Shown piece by piece: positions 56,853-64,000 of a stretch of 64,000 bases of DNA; position 1 is the first letter of the stretch; each line of letters starts with the position of its first letter. Below the pieces are notes generated by a model. It was not told where the DNA came from, ran no database searches, and was given only the letters and a program-made list of their open reading frames with translations. The DNA lies in assembly GCA_905234855.1 (NCBI GenBank), contig CAJOIU010000001.1, positions 1-64,000 of the forward strand, written 5' to 3'. The stretch is from an uncultured Oscillospiraceae bacterium. GTDB taxonomy: Bacteria > Bacillota > Clostridia > Oscillospirales > Oscillospiraceae. A program made the translations under genes and the position numbers.

Positions 56853-58301
56853 ATGAAGCTGAAGGAACTATTGCGCGATATCCCCGTTACGGAGATGTCC
56901 GCCGATCCCGAAACGGAGATCGGCGATATACGCTACGATTCCCGCGCGGTGGGGCAGGGCGATCTCTTTGTCGCGGTGGAGGGCTACCAATCCGACGGCC
57001 ATCGCTTTATTCCTATGGCGGCTGAGCGTGGCGCGGCGGCGGTGCTGTGCCAGAAAAAGCCGGAAACCGATGTGCCGTATATCCTCACACCGAACAGCCG
57101 CCGGGCACTGGCGCTCGCTTCCGCGGCGTTTTTCGGCTATCCGGCGGAACAGCTCGTTATGATCGGCGTGACCGGCACGAACGGCAAGACGACCTCCACC
57201 ACCCTCATCAAGCATATGCTGGAGACCTGTACGGGCAAAAAGGTCGGCCTCATCGGAACTATCGCGAATCTCATCGGCGACGAGGTCGTGGAGACGGCGC
57301 GGACGACGCCGGAATCCTATGAGCTGCAGAAGCTCCTGCGCCGCATGGCGGACGCGGGCTGTGAATACGCGGTGATGGAGGTGTCCTCCCACGCGCTGGT
57401 TCTCGACCGGGTGGCAGGCATCCGCTTCAGGGCGGGACTTTTCACGAATCTGACGCAGGATCATCTGGATTTCCACAAAACCATGAAGGATTATGCCGCG
57501 GCGAAATCGCTGCTGTTTACCGTGAGCGACGCGGCGGCTATCAATGTGGATGATATCTGGGCGCCGTATATGGGCCAGAGCGCGGATTGCCCGGTGCTGG
57601 GCTTTTCCGCCAAGGAGAGGGGCGCGGATCTCTCCGCCTCGGATATCCGCTATGCGGCGGACGGCGTGTCCTTTACGGCGCATTGCGGCAGCGAGAGCGT
57701 GCCGGTCGTCCTTGGCATCCCGGGACAGTTTACCGTGAGCAACGCCCTGACCGTGCTGGCGGCGGGTATCCTGCTCGACCTCCCGTTGTCGGAGGCGGCG
57801 GCCTCGCTCGGTACGGCGCAGGGCGTCAAAGGGCGCGTTGAGGTCGTTCCCACGCCGGAGGATTATACGGTTGTTATCGATTACGCCCATACGCCGGACG
57901 CCCTTGAAAAGGTGCTGAAGACCATGAAGGCGGTGGCGAAGGGGCGCGTCGTGGCGGTGTTCGGCTGCGGCGGCGACCGGGACGCAACAAAGCGGCCGAT
58001 CATGGGACGCATCGCGGCGGAAAACGCCGATTTCACCGTCGTCACGAGCGACAATCCACGCTCGGAACAGCCGGAGGCGATCATTGCGGATATTGTCGCG
58101 GGCATGCCGGAGGACGCGCCGAAGCAGGTCATTTGCGATCGGCGGGAGGCGATCTTCTGGGCGCTGGCGCATCATGAGCCGGAGGATGTGATCGTGCTGG
58201 CCGGCAAGGGGCATGAGACATATCAAGAGATCCGCGGCGTGAAGAACCACATGGACGAGCGGGAGATCGTGGCGGACTATTTGAACGGAAGCGAGAGATA
58301 A
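56853..58301 (+). CDS. murE: UDP-MurNAc-L-alanyl-D-glutamate--meso-diaminopimelate ligase
   Basis: The 482-residue protein has the three Mur-ligase domains, with ATP loop GVTGTNGKTTST, the substrate region ARTTPESYELQKLL and the C-terminal signature DNPR (Asp400-Arg403), which selects meso-diaminopimelate; lysine-adding enzymes have a different sequence here. So the wall should be of the DAP type. Starts 3 bases after the PBP stop. Confidence 0.94.
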   Translation: MKLKELLRDIPVTEMSADPETEIGDIRYDSRAVGQGDLFVAVEGYQSDGHRFIPMAAERGAAAVLCQKKPETDVPYILTPNSRRALALASAAFFGYPAEQLVMIGVTGTNGKTTSTTLIKHMLETCTGKKVGLIGTIANLIGDEVVETARTTPESYELQKLLRRMADAGCEYAVMEVSSHALVLDRVAGIRFRAGLFTNLTQDHLDFHKTMKDYAAAKSLLFTVSDAAAINVDDIWAPYMGQSADCPVLGFSAKERGADLSASDIRYAADGVSFTAHCGSESVPVVLGIPGQFTVSNALTVLAAGILLDLPLSEAAASLGTAQGVKGRVEVVPTPEDYTVVIDYAHTPDALEKVLKTMKAVAKGRVVAVFGCGGDRDATKRPIMGRIAAENADFTVVTSDNPRSEQPEAIIADIVAGMPEDAPKQVICDRREAIFWALAHHEPEDVIVLAGKGHETYQEIRGVKNHMDEREIVADYLNGSER

Positions 58302-58305
58302 GAGC

Positions 58306-59319
58306 ATGACGGTAAGACTGATGATCGCGTTTGTGCTGGCGTTTGCCGTTGCGGCGCTGGTGGGGAAGTTCTATGTGCCGTGGCTGCGGAAGATCAAGGC
58401 CGGACAGGAGATCCTCGATGTGGGTCCGAACTGGCATAAATCGAAGGCGGGCACGCCTACGATGGGCGGCGTGATCTTTATCGCGGCAACGGCGGTATCG
58501 GTTCTGACGGTGGGGATCCCCGATCTTCGGGAGGGCTCCCGCGGTGCGCTGTTCGTGCTGCTGTTTTCCCTCTTTTTCGGAGCGATCGGGTTTCTGGACG
58601 ATTATGAGAAGCTCAAGAAGAAGCAGAATCTCGGTCTGTCCGCCCGGGCGAAGTTTCTTCTCCAGCTTGCCGTAGCGCTTGTGCTGCTGTATCTGCTGCG
58701 TCTTGAGGGCTATCTCACGCCCCACCTCTATGTCCCGTTCTGGAATGTAACGCTGTGGCTCCCGGAATGGCTGTATTTCGTGCTGGCTGCGTTTATTATT
58801 GTCGGAACGGTCAATGCCGTGAATCTGACGGACGGCCTGGACGGCCTTGCTGCCAGCGTCACGATCCCGGTCTTTGTCTGCTATACGGCGGTGGCCTTCT
58901 GCTGGGGGATGCATTTTTCCTCCATGGGCGTCTTCTCCGCGGCGCTGACGGGCGGCCTCTTTGGCTTTCTGCTGTATAACTTCTATCCCGCCAAGTGCTT
59001 TATGGGGGATACGGGCAGCCTGTTTCTCGGCGGCGCCGTCTGCGGGACGGCCTTTGCGCTGGATATGCCCCTCATCCTCATTCCTCTCGGCATCATCTAC
59101 ATCGTCGAGGCGCTTTCCGATATCATTCAGGTAGGGTATTTCAAGCTCAGCCACGGCAAGCGCGTTTTCAAAATGGCGCCGATCCACCATCACATGGAAA
59201 TGGGCGGCTGGTTCGGGCATAAATGGACGGAAAAGCAGATCGTGACGCTGTTTGCCGGGATCACGCTGGTGTTTGCGGTGATCGCGTTTTTCGGCTGCAA
59301 GGATCGCTTTGCATTCTGA
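58306..59319 (+). CDS. mraY: Phospho-N-acetylmuramoyl-pentapeptide-transferase
   Basis: The 337-residue protein with about ten TM helices shows the MraY motifs AGTPTMGG, FLDDYEKL, NAVNLTDGLDGLA, FMGDTGSLFLGG and the HHH cluster APIHHHMEMGGW. Transfers the MurNAc-pentapeptide to undecaprenyl phosphate, making lipid I. It directly follows murE; murF, normally between them, is absent. Confidence 0.96.
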   Translation: MTVRLMIAFVLAFAVAALVGKFYVPWLRKIKAGQEILDVGPNWHKSKAGTPTMGGVIFIAATAVSVLTVGIPDLREGSRGALFVLLFSLFFGAIGFLDDYEKLKKKQNLGLSARAKFLLQLAVALVLLYLLRLEGYLTPHLYVPFWNVTLWLPEWLYFVLAAFIIVGTVNAVNLTDGLDGLAASVTIPVFVCYTAVAFCWGMHFSSMGVFSAALTGGLFGFLLYNFYPAKCFMGDTGSLFLGGAVCGTAFALDMPLILIPLGIIYIVEALSDIIQVGYFKLSHGKRVFKMAPIHHHMEMGGWFGHKWTEKQIVTLFAGITLVFAVIAFFGCKDRFAF

Positions 59320-59354
59320 TCTTTAGATCGCTCTCGGAAGGGAAGGTGACGGCT

Positions 59355-60524
59355 TTGCCGGCAAACAGTCAAAACGCCATAAGCTATGAAAGCACGCGGC
59401 TGGCCGATTATCGCTATGACGATTCCATCGACCGCGGTTCCGCGGACGTGCCGCTGACGCTGCTGACGCTGCTGCTCCTCACCATCGGCGTCGTGATGGT
59501 GCTTTCCGCGAGCTATGCCCGCGCCTATTACACTATGGAAGGGAACGCCACCTATTATTTCGTGCGTCAGGCGCTGTTCGCGCTGTGCGGTGTGGGTGTG
59601 ATGTTCGTCTGCTCCCGGTTCCCCATGGGCTTCTATCGCCGCGCCTCCGGCATGCTGATGCTCATCTCCATCGTGCTGCTGGCGCTGGTGCTTGTGATCG
59701 GCACCGTGGGCAACAACGCCCGGCGCTGGATCAACCTCGGCTTCACGACGTTCCAGCCCTCGGAGCTTACGAAGATCGGCGTCGTGATGTATTTCTCGCT
59801 CATGATCTGCCGCGCGAAGGATCAGATGAAGACCTTCCGCTACGGCATCCTGCCCTTTGCGGGCATTCTGGGCGTCATTTGCGTGCTGCTGGCGCTGGAG
59901 CCGCATATGTCCGCCATCATCATCATCGTTGCGGTGGGACTCGTGCTGCTGTTCGTTGGCGGCGTGCAGCTTCGCTGGTTCATTGGCGGCGGCCTCGGCC
60001 TTGCCGCGCTGATGGGGTTTGCCTATGCGGCCTTCGGCTATGTCCGTGACCGCATCACCGCATGGCAGAATCCGTTTCTTGACGCTTCGGATACCGGCTA
60101 TCAGATCGTGCAGTCGCTCTACTCCATCGGCTCCGGCGGTCTGCTGGGGCTGGGGCTCGGCAATTCCCGACAGAAGTATCTTTATCTGCCGGAGGAGCAT
60201 AACGACTACATCTTTTCCATCGTTTGCGAGGAGCTGGGGTTCATCGGCGCGATCCTGATCCTCGCGCTGTTTGCGCTGCTGATCGTCCGGGGCTACTGGA
60301 TCGCCATGCATGCCCGGGACAAATACAGCCTGCTCGTAGGCGTCGGCATCACGACGCAGCTTGCGCTGCAGGTGCTCATGAATATCGCCGTCTGTACCAA
60401 CAGTATCCCCTGCACCGGCATTTCGCTGCCGCTCTTCAGCTATGGCGGCACGGCGCTGCTGCTGCAGCTCGCGGAGATCGGCATACTGCTGTCCATATCA
60501 CGAGATATACCGGAGAAGACATAG
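59355..60524 (+). CDS. ftsW: Cell division SEDS glycosyltransferase FtsW
   Basis: About 389 residues with ten TM helices and the SEDS signatures NNARRWINLG, FQPSELTKIGVVMYF and FSYGGTALLLQL. Polymerises glycan strands together with the class B PBP encoded upstream. I place the start at TTG 59355, after GGAAGGTGA; GTG 59346 is the alternative. murD, usually between mraY and ftsW, is missing. The stop is followed after one base by the murG start. Confidence 0.92.
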   Translation: MPANSQNAISYESTRLADYRYDDSIDRGSADVPLTLLTLLLLTIGVVMVLSASYARAYYTMEGNATYYFVRQALFALCGVGVMFVCSRFPMGFYRRASGMLMLISIVLLALVLVIGTVGNNARRWINLGFTTFQPSELTKIGVVMYFSLMICRAKDQMKTFRYGILPFAGILGVICVLLALEPHMSAIIIIVAVGLVLLFVGGVQLRWFIGGGLGLAALMGFAYAAFGYVRDRITAWQNPFLDASDTGYQIVQSLYSIGSGGLLGLGLGNSRQKYLYLPEEHNDYIFSIVCEELGFIGAILILALFALLIVRGYWIAMHARDKYSLLVGVGITTQLALQVLMNIAVCTNSIPCTGISLPLFSYGGTALLLQLAEIGILLSISRDIPEKT

Positions 60525-60525
60525 C

Positions 60526-61647
60526 ATGAGGATCGTATTTACCTGCGGCGGTACCGCCGGGCATATCAATCCGGCGATCGGCGTGGCCGGTCGGATCCGG
60601 GAGCTCATCCCCGACGTCGAGATCCTGTTCGTCGGCGCGGAGGGGCATATGGAAACGGAGCTCGTTCCCCGGGAGGGCTACGCCCTCGAAACGGTGCGGA
60701 TCGAGGGCTTCCAGCGGAGCATGAAGCCAAAGATGCTTATGAAAAATCTGCGTACCCTTGGCCTCGTGGCAGAGGCATCCGCCAAGGCTCGGCGCATTTT
60801 GAAGGACTTCCGCCCGGATGTGGCGGTAGGTACGGGCGGCTATGTGTGCTATCCCGTTCTGAAGGCTGCCGCCTCGCTGGGCATCCCCACGGCGGTGCAT
60901 GAATCGAACGCTGTTCCGGGACTCACGACCCGGCTGCTGGAAAAAAAGATGTCGCGTATCATGGTGGGGTTCGAGGAGAGCCGCGCCTTATACAAAGACC
61001 CGTCCCGGGTGGAGCTGACGGGAACGCCGGTCCGCGTGGCATTCCGCGGTGCGGAGAAGGCGCGCGCCCGCCGGGAGCTGGGACTGCCCGCCTCGGAGCC
61101 GGTGGTGCTGGCGGTGTTCGGTTCCCTCGGCGCGGGCTATATGAACGAGCGGATGGAGGAATTTATCCGCCGGATGGGCAGCGAGGCGGGATTCCGACTG
61201 ATTTATGCCACCGGCAAGCGATATTATGACGAGGTGCAGGAAACGCTCACGCGCTACGGGCTCCGCTCCCCGAAGATCGACGTGCGGGAGTATATCTACG
61301 ATATGCCCAAGGTCATGGCTGCGGCGGACGTGATCCTATGCCGCGCCGGCGCTTCCACGATCAGCGAGCTGACGTATCTCGGCAAGCCAGCCGTGATCGT
61401 GCCCAGCCCCAATGTCGTGAACCATCATCAGGAGAAAAACGCTTCCGTCCTTGCGGAGGCCGGAGCGGCGCGGATGCTGCTGGAGCAGCATTTCGACGGC
61501 GACGAGCTCTATGACTGCGTTACGGAGCTGCTTTTTGATCCCCAGAAGCTTGAGGATATGCGCCGCGCCTGCGCCGCCATGGGCGTGCGGGACGCCACCG
61601 ACCGCATCGCCTCCATCGTGCTGGGACTGGCGGATGAGGGAGCCTGA
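60526..61647 (+). CDS. murG: UDP-GlcNAc:lipid I GlcNAc-transferase MurG
   Basis: The 373-residue protein has the MurG acceptor-side loop TCGGTAGHINPAI, GTGGYVCYPVLKAA, HESNAVPG, and the donor-side block CRAGASTISELTYLGKPAVIVPSPNVVNHHQEKNA. Adds GlcNAc to lipid I to give lipid II on the inner face of the membrane. The ATG is well placed after GGAGAAG. GT-B fold, length typical. Confidence 0.95.
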   Translation: MRIVFTCGGTAGHINPAIGVAGRIRELIPDVEILFVGAEGHMETELVPREGYALETVRIEGFQRSMKPKMLMKNLRTLGLVAEASAKARRILKDFRPDVAVGTGGYVCYPVLKAAASLGIPTAVHESNAVPGLTTRLLEKKMSRIMVGFEESRALYKDPSRVELTGTPVRVAFRGAEKARARRELGLPASEPVVLAVFGSLGAGYMNERMEEFIRRMGSEAGFRLIYATGKRYYDEVQETLTRYGLRSPKIDVREYIYDMPKVMAAADVILCRAGASTISELTYLGKPAVIVPSPNVVNHHQEKNASVLAEAGAARMLLEQHFDGDELYDCVTELLFDPQKLEDMRRACAAMGVRDATDRIASIVLGLADEGA

Positions 61648-61682
61648 GGCTCCGGGAACCAAAGAAAATCGAGGTATCACCA

Positions 61683-62441
61683 TTGGCAAAATATGACCGA
61701 TACGGCGCGGCGCGGCCGAAGAAAAAACGGCGCTCCTTCTTCGCGCCGCTGTCTTTTCTGCTGGTCGTCGCGGCCATCGTTTTCGGCATGGGCGTGTTTT
61801 TCCGCGTGCAGACCATCGAGGTCTCCGGCACGGTGTCCTATACGGACGAGCAGATCATCGAGGCCTCCGGCATCGACGTGGGGGACAACCTGTTTTTCAT
61901 CAACCGTTCCTCGGCCTCGAGCCGCATTTTCAGCCGGCTGTCCTATGTGGAGGCGGCCAGTATCGAGCGCATCCTCCCCAATAAGATCGTTATCACGGTA
62001 GAGGAGAGCTACGCCCTTGCCTATGTGGACTGGGAGGGGCAGCGCTGGATGATGACGGGAAGCTGCAAGATGCTCGGCAGCGCGTCGCCGGAGGAAACGG
62101 AGGGGCTCATCCATATCCTCCATGTGATCCCCCTGTCCCCCAAGGCTGGGGAGACCATGACCGTGGACGCGGCGGACGGTCTCAAGCTGACCTATCTGCA
62201 GACGCTCCTGCATGCCATGCAGCTCGGCGGCATGACTTCGGATGTGAGCGAGCTGGATATGGACAACCCTGCGAATCCCACCTTCCGCTATCTCGACCGC
62301 TTCACCGTGAAGATGGGGCCGAACGAGAACACGGAGTATAAGCTTCGGATGCTCATGGGTGCCGTTTCCCAGATGGAGAGCGACCTTACGGGAACCGTCG
62401 ATCTCTCGGAGGGTACGGCGGTGCATGTGAGTCCCGACTGA
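61683..62441 (+). CDS. Cell division protein FtsQ/DivIB
   Basis: The 252-residue protein has a basic cytoplasmic tail, one TM (about 21-40) and a POTRA domain (QTIEVSGTVSYTDEQIIEASGIDVGDNLFFINRSSAS) followed by the beta domain (YVEAASIERILPNKIVITVEESYALAYV). Divisome assembly protein that works with FtsL. TTG start, preceded by GAGGTATC. Position after murG and before ftsZ supports the call; murB, murC and ftsA are not present around it. Confidence 0.9.
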   Translation: MAKYDRYGAARPKKKRRSFFAPLSFLLVVAAIVFGMGVFFRVQTIEVSGTVSYTDEQIIEASGIDVGDNLFFINRSSASSRIFSRLSYVEAASIERILPNKIVITVEESYALAYVDWEGQRWMMTGSCKMLGSASPEETEGLIHILHVIPLSPKAGETMTVDAADGLKLTYLQTLLHAMQLGGMTSDVSELDMDNPANPTFRYLDRFTVKMGPNENTEYKLRMLMGAVSQMESDLTGTVDLSEGTAVHVSPD

Positions 62442-62488
62442 TTTTTGCCGGAAACCTGCAATTTACATAATATTTTTTGAAGAAACTA

Positions 62489-62517
62489 TTGACCTGTCAG
62501 AGATTTCGTAATAAAAT
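62489..62517 (+). promoter_or_regulatory. Dedicated ftsZ promoter
   Basis: TTGACC (62489-62494), a 17-base spacer and TAAAAT (62512-62517) lie in the 130-base gap between ftsQ/divIB and ftsZ, so ftsZ has its own supply of transcripts. Confidence 0.75.
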
Positions 62518-62574
62518 GTAACATATGTAATCTGGACGGGAACGCCGTTTATGAATATACGGGAGGCAAAAGAC

Positions 62575-63726
62575 ATGGCAAATGCACCAATCCTTGAATC
62601 TGGCCCGGAGAATGTTGTCACGCTGAAGGTCGTAGGCATCGGCGGTGCGGGCGGCAATGTCGTCAATAGAATGATAAGCGCCGGCACGAGCGGCGCGGAG
62701 TTTATCGCGGTGAACACCGATCGGCAGGCGCTGTCGATGTCTACCGCGGATCAGAAGATCCAGATCGGTGAAAAGCTCACCCACGGTCAGGGCGCGGGCA
62801 GCGACCCTAACGTCGGCAGCAAGGCCGCCGAGGAGAGCCGTAATGAGATCGCCAAGGCTCTTGAGGGCACAGATATGGTGTTCATCACCGCCGGTATGGG
62901 CGGCGGCACCGGCACGGGCGCGGGGCCTGTTGTGGCAGATATCGCCCGCGAGGCGGGCATCCTCACCGTCGGGGTCGTCACGAAACCCTTCGGTTTCGAG
63001 GGCAAGAAGCGCATGACGCAGGCGATGAACGGCATCGAGGAGCTGCTCGGCAAGGTGGACAGCCTTCTTGTCATCCCGAACGACCGGCTGAAATATGCCA
63101 CCGATCAGAAGGTGACCTTCGCCAACGCCTTTGAGATCGCCGACGAGGTTCTGCATCAGGCCGTCACCAGTATTTCCGGCCTCATCAAAAACACCGGCTT
63201 CATCAACCTCGACTTCGCGGACGTCTGCACCATCATGCGCGGCGCGGGCTTCGCCCATATGGGCGTCGGCCATGCCGTCGGCAAGGGAAAAGCGGAGGAC
63301 GCGGCGCAGATGGCCATTTCGAGTCCCTTGATGGAGACCTCCATCAACGGCGCACGGGGCGTTCTCATCAACATCACCGGCTCCGAGGATATGGGACTGG
63401 AGGATGTCGAGGTCGCGGCCAATCTCGTGCAGGCGGCCGCCCATCCGGACGCGAACATCATCTTCGGCGCGAGCTTCGATAACACCATGGAGGATGAGAT
63501 CCGCGTGATCGTCATCGCCACCGGCTTTGATGAAGACAGCCCCACCGCGAAGGCGGTCTCCACTTCCGCGGCACCCGCTGCGCCCGCCCCGGTGGAGGAT
63601 AAGAAGGAGAACCTCTTCTCCGCCGCCAGCGAGATGGCGTCCGAGGCTTCCAAGCCTGCCGCTCCTGCAGAGCCGGAGGAGGAAGACCCCTTCGACAGTA
63701 TCTTCAAGATCTTCAACTCCAAGTAA
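62575..63726 (+). CDS. ftsZ: Cell division protein FtsZ
   Basis: The 383-residue tubulin homologue has the tubulin signature [12 protein letters not shown], the T1 loop [16 protein letters not shown] and a T7 region ([11 protein letters not shown]). A variable Ala/Pro/Glu linker leads to a C-terminal tail ([16 protein letters not shown]) that binds membrane tethers; no FtsA gene is in the window. Start at ATG 62575 because GGGAGG lies 8 bases upstream; the in-frame ATG at 62551 has no such site. Confidence 0.97.
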   Translation: MANAPILESGPENVVTLKVVGIGGAGGNVVNRMISAGTSGAEFIAVNTDRQALSMSTADQKIQIGEKLTHGQGAGSDPNVGSKAAEESRNEIAKALEGTDMVFITAGMGGGTGTGAGPVVADIAREAGILTVGVVTKPFGFEGKKRMTQAMNGIEELLGKVDSLLVIPNDRLKYATDQKVTFANAFEIADEVLHQAVTSISGLIKNTGFINLDFADVCTIMRGAGFAHMGVGHAVGKGKAEDAAQMAISSPLMETSINGARGVLINITGSEDMGLEDVEVAANLVQAAAHPDANIIFGASFDNTMEDEIRVIVIATGFDEDSPTAKAVSTSAAPAAPAPVEDKKENLFSAASEMASEASKPAAPAEPEEEDPFDSIFKIFNSK

Positions 63727-63744
63727 ATACGGCGATATAACAGA

Positions 63745-63776
63745 GACCCGGCTGCCGCGGCAGCCGGGTCGTTTTG
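63745..63776 (+). terminator. Rho-independent terminator after ftsZ
   Basis: A perfect 26-base palindrome (63745-63770), folding into a stem of up to 12 bp, is followed by GTTTTG. It lies between convergent genes but has a T tail mainly on the plus strand. Confidence 0.85.
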
Positions 63777-63795
63777 TCGGTATTGGTTATCAGGC

Positions 63796-64000
63796 TCAGG
63801 GGAGCAGGCCTTGGATGAAGATGACGAGGATGAGGATCGGCAGTACGAAGCGGAAGAAATACTTCCAGCCATGCCCGAGGCGGATACCCCTGCCGGTGTT
63901 TGCCTCCGCCAGATAATTGTCGAAGCCCCAGCCCCATTTCGAGGTGCAGAAGAGCAGGTATATCAAAGCGCCGAGGGGGAGCAGCAGGTTCGACACGATG
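63796..64000 (-). CDS. Sodium:neurotransmitter symporter (SNF/NSS) family transporter, C-terminal fragment
   Basis: The last ~68 residues of a protein that continues past the right edge: a TM helix (LLLPLGALIYLLFCTSKWGWGF), a loop with the family-typical EANTGRGI, and a final TM (FFRFVLPILILVIFIQGLLP). In the NSS family this corresponds to helices 11-12. Such transporters import amino acids with sodium. The call rests on the EANTG(K/R)G loop and the two-helix layout. Confidence 0.75.
   Translation of the reverse strand, partial: IVSNLLLPLGALIYLLFCTSKWGWGFDNYLAEANTGRGIRLGHGWKYFFRFVLPILILVIFIQGLLP

Overview
The window reads as a chromosome segment of a spore-forming, high-GC member of the Clostridia, most likely a gut Oscillospirales-type anaerobe. 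Evidence: standard code, strong Gram-positive Shine-Dalgarno sites, sporulation genes (yqfC, yqfD, ylbJ-like, a SpoVD/FtsI-type PBP), a small YqzL-type gene next to era, a MurE carrying the DNPR signature of meso-diaminopimelate-adding enzymes, and oxygen-sensitive radical-type 2-hydroxyacyl-CoA dehydratase genes. No tRNA, rRNA, CRISPR array or insertion sequence was recognised. No gene-free gap reaches 300 bases.

1-17.4 kb is an accessory metabolic region. A minus-strand operon (1-3128) encodes two 2-hydroxyacyl-CoA dehydratase-family subunits, a one-TM small protein and the ATPase activator, behind a consensus promoter with a built-in palindrome. Next come a His-rich small protein with a CooT-like nickel-binding protein, a XRE-S24 regulator with a small-gene cassette, and an LtrA-family membrane protein. 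A chimeric ORF then joins a doubly deleted CoA-transferase to a beta-helix protein. Two tandem LysR genes are divergent from an operon made of an Old-Yellow-Enzyme/dienoyl-CoA-reductase-type flavoenzyme and three paralogous SnoaL/NTF2-like proteins. A secreted, internally duplicated beta-helix protein closes the region.

17.5-28.4 kb holds a glyoxalase-like gene, an AlkZ-related gene, the conserved rpmH-rnpA-yidD-yidC-jag(khpB) cluster without dnaA, an MBOAT/AlgJ-like O-acetylation pair, and a minus-strand chain in which a GT-C membrane glycosyltransferase, dusB, an ECF sigma factor and its zinc anti-sigma factor all overlap by a few bases.

28.5-48.9 kb is housekeeping: rpoB-rpoC, a GH25 lysozyme with SLH domains, a diverged Mrp-type ATPase, a CapA-like protein lacking the usual metal ligands, ylbJ, then yqfC-yqfD-phoH-ybeY-era-yqzL-recO-mutS2 and HPr.

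48.9-64 kb carries uvrC-rsmD-coaD plus a coiled-coil gene, then a compact dcw cluster: mraZ-rsmH-ftsL-spoVD/ftsI-murE-mraY-ftsW-murG-ftsQ/divIB-ftsZ, with murF, murD, murC, murB and ftsA absent from it. The window ends in a sodium:neurotransmitter-type symporter on the minus strand.

The best candidate for an undescribed system is the LysR-LysR / flavoenzyme / triple NTF2-like operon (9.4-15.5 kb). It has the redox enzyme plus small lyase/isomerase-fold partners expected of reductive steroid, bile acid or plant-compound metabolism, but its substrate cannot be read from the sequence.
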